Assembly: GCF_026965555.1 (NCBI RefSeq)
Contig: NZ_CP114040.1
Coordinates: 434,001-498,000, forward strand
DNA: 64,000 nt
Origin: Nannocystis punicea
GTDB taxonomy: Bacteria > Myxococcota_A > Polyangia > Nannocystales > Nannocystaceae
Direction of reading: 5' to 3'
Position 1 is the stretch's first letter; every line of letters starts with the position of its first letter. Below are positions 9,506-18,802 of the stretch, piece by piece. A program made the position numbers and the translations under genes. The notes under the pieces were generated by a model. It did no database searches, had not been told where the DNA came from, and was given only the letters and a program-made list of their open reading frames with translations.

Positions 9506-10983
9506 CCGCGGAGGGACGACGACGGCTCGAGTCGGGCGACCGACTGTGGTCCTTGATCCCGCGGTGGACGCGGGCGAAGGACCGAGAGAACGGGAAGGTG
9601 CTCGAGAGCCTGGTGCGCGCGCTCGGGGTCGGGCTCGACGCAGTGCGGGCCGATGTCCTCCGGCTGCGCGACGACATGTTCGTCGACACGTGCGCGCCGG
9701 AGCTGGTGCCGCTGATCGGTGACCTCGTCGGCGAGACGCTCGACCCGCGGGTGCCGGTCGACCGCCAGCGCTATCAGGTCAAGCAGGCGCTGCACTGGCG
9801 CCGGCACAAGGGGACGCGCGCGCAGCTCGAGGCGCTGGTCTGGATCCTCTCGGGGTTCAAGGCGCGGGTCGTCGAACCGCCGTACGGCGACGTGTTCGGT
9901 GATCCGCTGCGCGCGGCCAGGATCCTCGGGAGCGGCCCCGCGGTGGTCCACGGCAACGCGCGACAGATCACCGGCAAGGCCGCGGTCGACGCGTTGCAGG
10001 TGATCGTCGACGTGGTCTGGCCGGTGCAGCGCCGCGAGGTCGTGTTGACGCCGCTCGGCTCGGGGGTGCACGCGGTGCGAGCGGACGCGGACGTGGGGCT
10101 GCGGTGCGGCGACGGGACGGCGATCGTGCGCAGCGACGACGCGCGGGCGCTGGTCGGCGCGGGGCTCGAGATCGAGGTGGTCGCCGCCGACGAGGGCGGT
10201 CCGGCGATCGGGCGGCTCACACCGCGGTTCGTCGACCTCGGCGGTTCCATGGCGCCTCACGTGCCGCACGCGACGCTGGCCGTCGACCCGGAGCGCGGCC
10301 GGATCGCCGGGCCGACGGCGACGCTCAGCGCGTTGATGCAGCTGCGCCGCTATCGCCTGCGCTACTGGGAGCCGCTGCTCGCCGAGCCGGTCACCGCGGA
10401 CGCGTTCCACCTCGGCGACGGGGTGTACACGTTCTCGGCCGACGGCGGTGACGTGTGGCTCACCGACGAGCAGGCCCATCGCCTGACCGTGTTCGCGGCG
10501 AGCCTGTGCCGCGGGTCGCTGCGTCACCTGCACGGGACGCGGATCCTCATGGCGAGGTCGTCGAGCGGGTGCACCGCGGAGCGCGGCGAGGCGCCGTACG
10601 TGGTGCTCGAGCCGGGCGATCGCCACGAGGACGCCGAGGCGGCGCTGGCGGCGGGGCTGCCGCTCGACACGAGCGGTCTGCGGCGGTACTTCGCGGTCGA
10701 GGACGCGTGGGGCTGGGACCTGTTCCCCGTGATCCGACTGGTCGAACGATTCTCGCGCGAGGCGCCTGCCGACGACACGGTCGAGATCGACGTGCGTCAC
10801 GGACGCTTCCGCGTCGGGCCGGCTCACGCCGGCGCACCGATCCGGGTCCGCTACTACCGCCCGTACGACGTGCACGAGCTGCGCGCGCGCGTCGAGGAAG
10901 AGCTGACCCACGCCGTGCCGGTGGGGCGACGCGCGCAGGTGGTCTTCCGCGACACACCGGTCCCCGGTCACACCGCGAGGTAA
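9502..10983 (+). CDS. Phage tail protein I-like baseplate component
   Basis: 493 aa from a GTG start whose GTGA overlaps the upstream stop, with ggaggt six bases ahead. The first 130 residues match the P2 gpI/eCIS tail-protein pattern: LWSLIPRWTRAKD, a helical segment, then ...LIGDLVGETLDP and the arginine-rich WRRHKGTRAQLE helix that packs on the J protein. The remaining 360 residues hold beta-rich segments, including DVWLTDEQAHRLTVFAASLCRGSLRHLHG, and are longer than phage gpI (about 180 aa). In the family it completes the baseplate wedge and links to fibres or the outer baseplate rim. Position directly after two J genes is the standard order. The function of the C-terminal extension is unknown. 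Confidence 0.8.
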   Translation: MTAEGRRRLESGDRLWSLIPRWTRAKDRENGKVLESLVRALGVGLDAVRADVLRLRDDMFVDTCAPELVPLIGDLVGETLDPRVPVDRQRYQVKQALHWRRHKGTRAQLEALVWILSGFKARVVEPPYGDVFGDPLRAARILGSGPAVVHGNARQITGKAAVDALQVIVDVVWPVQRREVVLTPLGSGVHAVRADADVGLRCGDGTAIVRSDDARALVGAGLEIEVVAADEGGPAIGRLTPRFVDLGGSMAPHVPHATLAVDPERGRIAGPTATLSALMQLRRYRLRYWEPLLAEPVTADAFHLGDGVYTFSADGGDVWLTDEQAHRLTVFAASLCRGSLRHLHGTRILMARSSSGCTAERGEAPYVVLEPGDRHEDAEAALAAGLPLDTSGLRRYFAVEDAWGWDLFPVIRLVERFSREAPADDTVEIDVRHGRFRVGPAHAGAPIRVRYYRPYDVHELRARVEEELTHAVPVGRRAQVVFRDTPVPGHTAR

Positions 10984-10988
10984 CGATC

Positions 10989-13900
10989 ATGAAGCAACCA
11001 AGCTCGCGCAATACATTCAAGCGAATCCAGGACGTCCTCGGCGTATACCTGCAAGAGGGCGCGCCGCTCACGGACGCGGCCTGGAACGAATCCGTCGACA
11101 CCGCCTGGGCGAGCGTCCGCGACGCGATCGTGGCCTCGGGGCTGCGCGGGACCGCGGGGCAAGAGCTGCAGATCGTGCCCGTCTACGTCGGTGCGCCCGC
11201 GCAGTTGACGGACCTCCTGATCAAGGGCGGACCTGCGCAATTCTATTGCGGCGGCCTCCCGGTCTCCTGGCCCGAGGACGTATCGTTCGACCGACAATCC
11301 GGGTGGTGCAGCGAGCCCGCGGCGACGGCGGTGCTCGACGCGAATCAGACGGAGCCGGTGATCGTGTGGGTGGAGTCGCGGGTGGAGACGGTCGACGAGA
11401 CCGACGTGCCGGGCTTCCGCGATCCGGCGCTGCAATCCGACCGCGGCAGCTTCCGCCAGGTGGTGCGCAGCCGGGTGAAGCTCGCGGCCGCGTCGGCGGT
11501 GCCGGAGCGGCTGGCGGAGCCGCTGCGGTCGTTGCCGCCGGTGGCCGAGCTGCTGCCGGATCTGCCGCACGACCGGTGGCGGCCGACGAACGTCCGCCTC
11601 ACAGTGCAGGGGTCGTACGACGGCGACGAGAACGTGCATTATCACGTGGAGCTGGTGGGCGAGGCCGAGCGCTTCGATCGCCACACGGCCGCGGTCGAGG
11701 TGTTGTGGGACGACCGCGCGGCTTCGACGGTGACGACGCTGGCGGCCGACGTCGAGCAGCTTGCGCAGGAGATCGAGGTGGTCGACGCGACGGGGTTCGA
11801 GGCCGGCGATTACGTCCGCATCGAGGCCGAAGGAGTCGACGGGCAGATCTACAGGATCACCCAGGTCGAGGAGCGCAAGCTGAAGCTCGACCGGGTGTCG
11901 TGCGCGGCGCCGGTCTCGCTGCGCGACGCGGTGATCGTCGACTACGAGGTCCGCGGGCGGCCGGAGGTGCCGACCGAGCTGGTGATCACCATGACGACGA
12001 TGGGCGACTGCATCGCGTCGCCCGGCGATCTGGTCCACGAGCTGATGCGCAGCGAGGGGGGCCGCAAGATCCCGTTCGGCGACGCAGTGTGGCAGGTCGA
12101 GCGGGTCATCTCCAGCGAGGTCGAGCACGAGGTCACCCTCGTCTTGAAGCCGCACTTCGGGATCACCCAGGCGCTGCAGCGCCGCGGCGAGGCGAGGCCG
12201 CTGATGAGCCACGCGCGGATCCTCGACAACTGCGTGGTCGTCGAGGAGGCGGCGTGCTGGCAGCCGGGGATGCAGGTGTGGATCTCGGGCCGGCGGGTCG
12301 AGGTCGCCGCCGACGACCCGTGCGCGAAGCCGCGGGCGGACGTCGACGACCAGGCGTGCTGGCCCGCGCGGGAGCCGCTGTACTGCGAGGAGGAGCACAC
12401 GATCGCGTGGATCGAGCGCTGCGGCGAGAGCGTCGAGTGCTGCGGTGAAAACCACAAGACGATGACGCTGCGGCTCGCGCGGCCGCTGTCCGCCGATCAC
12501 CGCCGCTGCTGCGACGAGGTCCGGCCGATCCGTCCGATCAAGGTGCGGCGCTACGCGGGCTACCAGTGCCGCGCGCGGCTCCACGCGGTGTGGCCGTGCT
12601 GCCCCGAGACCGGGGGCGTGTGCTGTCTGAAGTGTTCGATCTCGCTGGGCAGCGGGCTCGAGGTGGTCCTCACGTACCGCGGCATGACAGTGCCGCGATT
12701 CGAGCCGGGCGACTCGTGGTCGTTCGCGGCGCGGGTGGGCGGCTGGTACGAATCGCGGGTGTTCGCCGCGCCGGACGAGATGGCGACGGCGATGTGTCCG
12801 CTGGCGCTCATCGTGCCCGGGGATCAGGAGCGTCCGCACCAGTTCTACGATCTGCGTCCGACGCCGGCGGCGTTCGATCCGTCGCCGCTGCTCGAGCAGA
12901 TCCGGCTCGCGAGCGCGGAGCTGGCCGAGTACTTTTATGAGGGGTACTCCACCGAGTGGTTGCGCCAGGCGGCCCATCTGGCGCGCTATTCGCGGGTGCA
13001 GGCGAACGTCCGGCGGGGGCGCCGGTGGCAGATGGGGCTGGCGGAGAGCCTCTATCGATTCGCGCGCAACTTCTTGCAGACGCACAAGGGCAGCGAGGAG
13101 ACGGTGAAGCCGGAGGTCTTGACGAAGGCCCGGCTCCTCGCGGTGGCGTTCCGGGCGCTGGCCCACGCGACGGTCGAGACGCGCCACGCACCGACGCTGT
13201 CCAATCGCGAGCTGGCGGCGATCGCGGGCGCATTGACGCGAGCAGCCTCCGTCGCAGCCAGCGTGCTGGCCGGCTGTTGCGGCGACGAGAAGCTCGAGTG
13301 GGCGCTCAAATGGCCGCCGGCGCTGCCGCTCGACGAGGGAGGGCCGCGGCGGCCGCCGCCGCCCGCGCAGTTGCCGGACTGCCCCGATCGGCTGCCCGAG
13401 CCCGACCCCGACGATTCGTGTGACCACGAGGAGGAGGACGAGCCGGACCACGGGCTGCCGGAGCGGCCGTCCGGGCCGCGGCCGCCGGGGACGGAGCCGG
13501 GGCCCGAGGGTGAATCGCCGGATCGACCGTCCGGGCCGCGGCCGCCGGAGACGGAGCCGGGACCCGAGGGTGAATTGCCGGATCGACCGCCCGGGACGCG
13601 GCCGCCCGACATCGTGCCGGTGTTCCCGATCGAGCGGCCCGACATCGTGCCGGTGATTCCGAATGTGCCGATCAGGCCGGACATCGTGCCGGTGGTCCCG
13701 AATGTTCCGATCAGGCCGGACATCGTGCCGGTGATCCCGAATGTGCCGATCAGGCCGGACATCGTGCCGGTGATTCCCAACTTGCCGACGGGGCCGGCGA
13801 TCGTGCCGGTGTTCCCGGTCACGCCGATCCCGGTGCGACCGGTGGGTCCGCCCATCGAGCCGGCGTTTCCCGAGCGACCGATGGGCGATGCGCCTGGTGT

Positions 13901-14288
13901 GGGGGCGACGGCGCCCGAGCTGCCGCTCGTGAGCGAGACCGACGATCGACGGTGGAGCCTCATGGAGCTGCCGCTCACGAGTTTGAAGGTGCTCGAGCAC
14001 GAGAATGACAGGACCGTGCAGCGACTCGTGGCCGACTGGCCGCGGCTCGGCGACGCCCACGGGGCGCGGACCCGCGGCTCCGCGCGCAAGCGGGTCGTCG
14101 CTGCGGTGGACGGCATGGTCGAGGACTTGCGGGCGCTCGCCGAGTCCGACGCGTCCGAGCGCGAGCGGACCGTCGCGCTGCGGAGCATCTGGTCGCGGAC
14201 GATGCGCGCCGAGGTGCCGGTGCCGCGCTGGTCGCTGGTCGTCCGCTCGCTGCCGGCGACGCGGATCGACGCAGAAGGGGAGGAATGA
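10989..14288 (+). CDS. DUF6519-like injection-system protein with proline-repeat tail
   Basis: 1099 aa. The ATG at 10989 follows the preceding stop by five bases; upstream in-frame codons are not protein-like. Residues 5-40 have the DUF6519 opening (NTFKRIQDVLGVYLQEGAPLTDAAWNE, matching the family's xxQGRVxLDADWNE). The middle is beta-rich and cysteine-rich (CAKP, CWPAREPLYC, ECCGENH, CCPETGGVCCLKC between 12300 and 12640), suggesting metal binding or disulfides. From about residue 785 come acidic/proline repeats and a PDIVPV repeat, then a short helical C-terminus. DUF6519 proteins accompany eCIS and phage-tail baseplate genes; their role is not established, and a fibre or outer-baseplate part is a guess. 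The stop lies four bases before the next start. Confidence 0.65.
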   Translation: MKQPSSRNTFKRIQDVLGVYLQEGAPLTDAAWNESVDTAWASVRDAIVASGLRGTAGQELQIVPVYVGAPAQLTDLLIKGGPAQFYCGGLPVSWPEDVSFDRQSGWCSEPAATAVLDANQTEPVIVWVESRVETVDETDVPGFRDPALQSDRGSFRQVVRSRVKLAAASAVPERLAEPLRSLPPVAELLPDLPHDRWRPTNVRLTVQGSYDGDENVHYHVELVGEAERFDRHTAAVEVLWDDRAASTVTTLAADVEQLAQEIEVVDATGFEAGDYVRIEAEGVDGQIYRITQVEERKLKLDRVSCAAPVSLRDAVIVDYEVRGRPEVPTELVITMTTMGDCIASPGDLVHELMRSEGGRKIPFGDAVWQVERVISSEVEHEVTLVLKPHFGITQALQRRGEARPLMSHARILDNCVVVEEAACWQPGMQVWISGRRVEVAADDPCAKPRADVDDQACWPAREPLYCEEEHTIAWIERCGESVECCGENHKTMTLRLARPLSADHRRCCDEVRPIRPIKVRRYAGYQCRARLHAVWPCCPETGGVCCLKCSISLGSGLEVVLTYRGMTVPRFEPGDSWSFAARVGGWYESRVFAAPDEMATAMCPLALIVPGDQERPHQFYDLRPTPAAFDPSPLLEQIRLASAELAEYFYEGYSTEWLRQAAHLARYSRVQANVRRGRRWQMGLAESLYRFARNFLQTHKGSEETVKPEVLTKARLLAVAFRALAHATVETRHAPTLSNRELAAIAGALTRAASVAASVLAGCCGDEKLEWALKWPPALPLDEGGPRRPPPPAQLPDCPDRLPEPDPDDSCDHEEEDEPDHGLPERPSGPRPPGTEPGPEGESPDRPSGPRPPETEPGPEGELPDRPPGTRPPDIVPVFPIERPDIVPVIPNVPIRPDIVPVVPNVPIRPDIVPVIPNVPIRPDIVPVIPNLPTGPAIVPVFPVTPIPVRPVGPPIEPAFPERPMGDAPGVGATAPELPLVSETDDRRWSLMELPLTSLKVLEHENDRTVQRLVADWPRLGDAHGARTRGSARKRVVAAVDGMVEDLRALAESDASERERTVALRSIWSRTMRAEVPVPRWSLVVRSLPATRIDAEGEE
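13470..13840 (+). repeat. Two coding repeat arrays (60-bp Pro/Glu unit and 39-bp PDIVPV unit)
   Basis: From about 13470 a 20-residue unit (DRPSGPRPPETEPGPEGE) repeats about 2.5 times. From 13605 a 13-residue unit (PDIVPVIPNVPIR) repeats about five times with small changes. Both are in frame in the DUF6519-like protein and make an extended proline-rich stalk. Confidence 0.85.
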
Positions 14289-14292
14289 CGTC

Positions 14293-15765
14293 ATGGACAA
14301 GCCCGAGATCGAGATCGTCATCGATCGGATCGCCCGGATCTTCCGCGTCCACGACGGGCTCGCCGAGGACGAGCCCGTGGAGGAGCCGCTGCCGGAGGGC
14401 GAGATGCCGTGGCGCTTCACGGTCGACGTCGATCCGCAGGAGGCCAGCCGGATCGTGGTGAGCGCGGCCGGCTCGCGCGAGCAGGCGGCCGCGCCCGAGC
14501 GCGCGACCGCGTGCTCGGCGATCGCGGTCGAGGCGTGGATCGGCGACAAGGTGTTCGAGACCCATGACGACACCCTCTATTGGGTGCGCGTCATCAACAC
14601 CTCCGAGCATTACGTCGCGGAGGATCTCTGCGTCGACGTCGAGATCGACCCGAGCTGCGCGGCGGTCCTGGGGACGCTGTCCGACAAGCACCGGCTGATC
14701 GAGATCGTGCCGCCGTTCCAGGGCGTGCGCTGCCTGGTCCCGGGGCACTACGTCGACCTGCAGTTCGTGGCGATCGCCCGCGGGCCGCGGCCGGGCGTGT
14801 TCCCGGTGCGCGTGTGCGTCGCCTACGACCTGGTGTATTCGACGCGGGCGCGCGCGGCGACGCAGGTGCGCCTCGAGCTCGAGGTCCAGGACGACTGCGG
14901 CCGCGGCCGGAACCGGTGCCGGCCCGGCCGCGTCGGGCCGCCGGACCCCGGCGAATGGAAGCCCGCTCCGCGACCGCCGCCAGGAGAGACGGTGTCTCCC
15001 CCGGTGCAGCTGGTCGCGGAGGTCCCGGTCCGCGTACCCGGGCCGGAGCGAGTCGAGGAGCCGGAGGCGCCGCCCAGAGCGGTGGAGCCGGAGGAGCAGC
15101 CAGGTCGCCACGACGAGGACCGCGAGTCTCAAGCGTGGCCGGACGATGACGAGGACACGGAAGGGAGTGACGAGATGAGCAACAGCAATTACGGCAAGCA
15201 CGAACACGTGAATTGGACGCGGAAGGGCGAGGAAGAGGCGCCCGCGGACAAGAAGGGCGCGGCGCCGCAACCCTCGAACCACGAGGAGCTCGAGCCGATC
15301 GCCACGGAGGTCAAGCTACCCGAGGGCGGTACGCTCAAGATCGAGTTCACCTTCCGCAAGGGCTTCATCGCCAGCTCGAACCGCGGCGGCCGGTGCGTGT
15401 ACGGCAAGCGGCCGAACGGGAATCTGGAGTGCCGGCTGGAGTCGATCGACGACACGGTGCTGGTGATGGAGGTGACCAACTGCAGCCGCTTCCACCTGAA
15501 GCACGTGCGGATCCACGACCTGCAGATCTATCACGACGGCTGCCAGGTCAACGCGCTGCTGCCGTCGGGGCACCCGATCGCGCAGATCGTGCCCGACTCG
15601 GCGTACATCGGCATGCTGCCGCGCGACAAGACCCGCTGGGTGGCGATGAGCCTCATCACCCGCGGGGTCGAGCCGGGCGAGTACAGCATCAAGTTCGCCA
15701 TCGACTACGACATCGAGGCGTGCAGCGTCGGCGCGAGCATCGACCTCCAGATCACCTGCGACTGA
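14293..15765 (+). CDS. Unknown injection-cluster protein with two related beta domains
   Basis: 490 aa, ATG at 14293 with ggggagga upstream. I recognise no named family. Two segments look like related beta-sandwich domains: residues about 95-205 (LYWVRVINTSEHYVAEDLCVDVEI...) and about 350-490 (VLVMEVTNCSRFHLKHVRIHDLQI...), each ending in a Cys-containing strand. An acidic, proline-rich linker (about 215-295) joins them. An in-frame ATG at 15175, preceded by aagggag, could be an internal start giving a separate C-terminal product of about 196 aa (MSNSNYGKHEH...). Its place between the DUF6519 and DUF4255 genes, all in one direction, suggests a structural or accessory part of the particle (inference). 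Confidence 0.6.
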   Translation: MDKPEIEIVIDRIARIFRVHDGLAEDEPVEEPLPEGEMPWRFTVDVDPQEASRIVVSAAGSREQAAAPERATACSAIAVEAWIGDKVFETHDDTLYWVRVINTSEHYVAEDLCVDVEIDPSCAAVLGTLSDKHRLIEIVPPFQGVRCLVPGHYVDLQFVAIARGPRPGVFPVRVCVAYDLVYSTRARAATQVRLELEVQDDCGRGRNRCRPGRVGPPDPGEWKPAPRPPPGETVSPPVQLVAEVPVRVPGPERVEEPEAPPRAVEPEEQPGRHDEDRESQAWPDDDEDTEGSDEMSNSNYGKHEHVNWTRKGEEEAPADKKGAAPQPSNHEELEPIATEVKLPEGGTLKIEFTFRKGFIASSNRGGRCVYGKRPNGNLECRLESIDDTVLVMEVTNCSRFHLKHVRIHDLQIYHDGCQVNALLPSGHPIAQIVPDSAYIGMLPRDKTRWVAMSLITRGVEPGEYSIKFAIDYDIEACSVGASIDLQITCD

Positions 15766-15801
15766 GCGGACCGGCGGTCTCCCGGCCGCGCGAGGCGAGG
15801 C

Positions 15802-16638
15802 ATGAGCACGTACAACGCCATCCACGATCTCAGCGAGACCTTGCGCGGGATCCTCGATCGACGCCTGAACCCGACCGTGCCCAAGGCGGCGACGATCACG
15901 GTCGATTCGCCGCACAAGGAGAACACCGAGCTGCCGCGGGTCAACCTGTTCCTCTATCAGATCTTGCCGGATCCGACTCGCCGCAACACGGGCAGGATCC
16001 CGGTGGGCGGCGGAGGTAACGGGCAGCGCTTCGTGCCGGAGCCGCTCGCGCTCGACTTCCGCTACCTGCTGACGGCCTTCGCCAGCGACGGCCTGTCGGA
16101 GCACCGGCTCCTCGGGGAGGCGATGCAGGTGATGCACGAGAATCAATACCTCGCCGAGGACGACCTGCGGGGGACGCTGCGCACCAGCGACGTCCGGCCG
16201 CCGAAGGTCCACGTGGTCCTGCAATCGCTCGACCTGGCGAGCATCAACAACATCTGGGGGAACAACGTCGCGCTGCTGCGCGCGTCGGCGGCGTACGAGG
16301 TGTCGATGGTGTTCATCGAGCCGACGACGCCGCGGTTCGAGGTGCCGCTGGTGCTGCACCCGCCGGTCCCCGAGGTCGTACCGGTGCCCTACCTCGAATC
16401 GGTGCTGCCGGTCCGCGCCAGGCGAGGCGAGGCGGTCAAGATCTACGGGGCCAACCTCGAGCTGCCGTACCTCAAGTTCTGGTTCGGCGGCCACGTGGCA
16501 GCGTCGCTCGACTCGGCCCGCGCGGGCGTGGCGAGCGTGACGGTGCCCGAGGAGGTCGAGCCGGGGCGCATGCAGGTGTTCCTCCGGCTCGACCGCTTCC
16601 GCAGTCAGGCGGTCGACTTCGAGGTCCTCCGCTCATAG
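15802..16638 (+). CDS. DUF4255/Pvc16-like sheath or tube terminator
   Basis: 278 aa. The first 170 residues match the Pvc16 N-terminal (DUF4255) pattern: MSTYNAIHDLSETLRGILD, VNLFLYQILPDPTRRN, LALDFRYLLTAFA, EHRLLGEAMQVMHENQYL. The last 80 residues form an IPT/Ig-like strand-rich domain (VKIYGANLELPYLKFWFGG). In eCIS the Pvc16/Afp16 protein caps and length-terminates the sheath-tube. It ends eight bases before the AAA+ ATPase gene, its usual neighbour. Confidence 0.85.
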   Translation: MSTYNAIHDLSETLRGILDRRLNPTVPKAATITVDSPHKENTELPRVNLFLYQILPDPTRRNTGRIPVGGGGNGQRFVPEPLALDFRYLLTAFASDGLSEHRLLGEAMQVMHENQYLAEDDLRGTLRTSDVRPPKVHVVLQSLDLASINNIWGNNVALLRASAAYEVSMVFIEPTTPRFEVPLVLHPPVPEVVPVPYLESVLPVRARRGEAVKIYGANLELPYLKFWFGGHVAASLDSARAGVASVTVPEEVEPGRMQVFLRLDRFRSQAVDFEVLRS

Positions 16639-16645
16639 GCCGGCG

Positions 16646-18766
16646 ATGTTCAAGGACGCACACGAACACCTGCAGGCGGAGCTACGCCGCCTCGACCTGA
16701 TCCTGCTGGCGCACCTCCACGCGTCGGGGCCGGTCGGCGACGCGGTCCGCGTCGAGCGCGAGCGGCTGGCGCGGCTGCTCGATCCCGAAGGGGAGCTCGA
16801 TTCGCCGGAGGCGGCGGAAGCGGGGCTGCAGCGGCAGATCGCGGCGATCCGCGCGCGACTCCGCGAGTCGCTGGCGGACGGCGTGCGGCTGCCGCTGGTC
16901 GAGCTGTGCCGGGCGCTCGGCCTCGACGGGATCGGCGTGGGCCTGCTCGTCCTGGCCTGCGCGTCGCACTTCGATCGCAAGTACGGGGCGGTGTTCGCCT
17001 ATCTGCAGGGCGATCGCACTCGCACTCTGCCGCGGGTGGAATTGGCGGTGCGGTTATTGGGGGGAGGCGAATCGCTGCAGGTGCGGCGGTGGTGTGAATC
17101 GCCGGGGCCGCTGCTGCGCAGCGGACACGTGCGCGTCGGCGAGGACGGCGAGGCGGGGCCGCTGCTCGAGCGGGCGATCGTGGCGACGCCGCGGCTGGCG
17201 CGGCACTTGTTGGGGATCGACGCGCCCGAGCAGGTAGTGGCGGCGACGGCGATGGTGCCGCCGCTGGTCGCGGCGAGCCGCAGCCAACGGGCGGCGCTGG
17301 CACGGGTGGCGCGGGTGTGGCACGCCGAGGAGCGGCCGGGGCCGCTGGCGGTGATCGTCGACGACGACGCCGAGGGCCTGGCCGCCGGCGCCGGCGAGCT
17401 CGCCGAACAGCGCGGGGTCCAGTTCCTGGCGATCGATCTGTCACGCCCGGCCGGGCTGCGCTTCGCAGTCGAGGCGCGGGTCCGTGAGGCGTTCCGCGAG
17501 GCGACGTTGCGCGGGGCGTTGCTGTGTGTGCTCGGCTGGCCCCAGCTGGCCGAACAGGAGCGCGAGCCGGCGCTCCGCGAGCTCGCGGCCGAGCTCGAGG
17601 AATTCGACGGGCCTTGCATCGTGGTCGCCGACGCGGCGGCGCGGCTCCGTCGCGAGGTCCAGCGGCGGTCGGTCCTCGAGCTGCGGGTGGTGCCGCCCGA
17701 CACCGATGAGCGCGCGGAGCTGTGGCGGGAGGTGCTGGCGGGCGAGGCTGGCGAGGTCGACGTCGCGGAGCTGGCCTGGCGCTATCGCCTGGGAGCTTCG
17801 GAGATCCGCGACGCGGCGCAGATGGCGGAGGCCGACGCGCGCAGCCTGGGCGGCGAGGTGCGCGAGCGGATGCCGGCGGCGCTGGTCCGGGCCTGTCGCG
17901 CGCGCTCGCGCCCCGAGCTCGGCGCGCTGGCCCAGGCGATCGCGGCCCGCGGCGAATGGTCGGACCTGATCCTGCCCGAGGCGAGCCTCGAGCAGCTGCA
18001 CGAGCTGGTGCGCCACCTGAAATACCATGACCTGGTCTTCGGGACATGGGGGCTGCGGTCGAAGGTGCTGCACGGCGACGGGGTGGCGGCGCTGTTCGCC
18101 GGGCCGCCCGGGACCGGCAAGACGATGGCGAGCGCGCTGGTGGCCCGCGAGCTCGGGCGCGAGCTGCTGCGCGTGGAGCTGGCGGGGGTGGTCAGCAAGT
18201 ACATCGGCGAGACGGAGAAGAACCTCGAGCGGGTGTTCGTCGCGGCGCGGCGCAGCAACGCGGTGCTGTTCTTCGACGAGGCGGACGCGCTGTTCGGCAA
18301 GCGCAGCGAGGTCAAGGACGCCCACGACCGCTACGCGAACGTCGAGACCAGCTATCTGTTGCAGCGGGTCGAGGAGTTCGACGGGGTGATCGTCCTGGCG
18401 ACGAACTTCAAGAAGAACGTCGACGAGGCGTTCATGCGGCGGATGGCGGTGGTGGTCGACTTCCCGCCGCCGGAGCCGGCGGAGCGGCGGCGGCTGTGGG
18501 CGTCGCTGATGCCGGCGGCGATGCCCCGCGAGGACGAGATCGACCTCGACTTCCTGGCCCAGCGGTTCGAGCTCAGCGGCGGTCACATCAAGAACGCGAT
18601 CCAGACGGCGGCGATGCTGGCCGCGGAGGCGCATCCCCGCGTGGTCCGGTTCGCGCACCTGCTCGTCGGGGTGCGCCGGGAGATGCGCAAGCTGGGCCGC
18701 GTGGTCGATCCGGCCGACTTCGGCAGGTATCGCGCGGTCTACGAGACGGGCGTCAGGCGGACCTGA
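16646..18766 (+). CDS. eCIS-type AAA+ ATPase (Afp15/Pvc15-like)
   Basis: 706 aa. The N-terminal 440 residues are a helical and degenerate ATPase-like region. The catalytic AAA+ module follows: Walker A GPPGTGKT near residues 487-494, Walker B FFDEADALFGKRS near 540, sensor-1 ATNFKKN and arginine-finger segment FMRRM. This matches the Pvc15/Afp15 ATPase found in nearly every eCIS locus, proposed to act in particle assembly or cargo loading in the cytoplasm. It starts eight bases after the DUF4255 gene and is followed 36 bases later by the cargo-like gene. Confidence 0.88.
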   Translation: MFKDAHEHLQAELRRLDLILLAHLHASGPVGDAVRVERERLARLLDPEGELDSPEAAEAGLQRQIAAIRARLRESLADGVRLPLVELCRALGLDGIGVGLLVLACASHFDRKYGAVFAYLQGDRTRTLPRVELAVRLLGGGESLQVRRWCESPGPLLRSGHVRVGEDGEAGPLLERAIVATPRLARHLLGIDAPEQVVAATAMVPPLVAASRSQRAALARVARVWHAEERPGPLAVIVDDDAEGLAAGAGELAEQRGVQFLAIDLSRPAGLRFAVEARVREAFREATLRGALLCVLGWPQLAEQEREPALRELAAELEEFDGPCIVVADAAARLRREVQRRSVLELRVVPPDTDERAELWREVLAGEAGEVDVAELAWRYRLGASEIRDAAQMAEADARSLGGEVRERMPAALVRACRARSRPELGALAQAIAARGEWSDLILPEASLEQLHELVRHLKYHDLVFGTWGLRSKVLHGDGVAALFAGPPGTGKTMASALVARELGRELLRVELAGVVSKYIGETEKNLERVFVAARRSNAVLFFDEADALFGKRSEVKDAHDRYANVETSYLLQRVEEFDGVIVLATNFKKNVDEAFMRRMAVVVDFPPPEPAERRRLWASLMPAAMPREDEIDLDFLAQRFELSGGHIKNAIQTAAMLAAEAHPRVVRFAHLLVGVRREMRKLGRVVDPADFGRYRAVYETGVRRT

Positions 18767-18802
18767 GACAGCGAGGCGAGCGATGTTGCGGCGCAATGGT
18801 GA

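Noticed and set aside
10968..14573. Minus-strand frame of about 1200 codons opposite the DUF6519-like gene
   Set aside because: The sense protein has a family match and organised repeats; the antisense translation is Arg/His/Leu-rich without domains.
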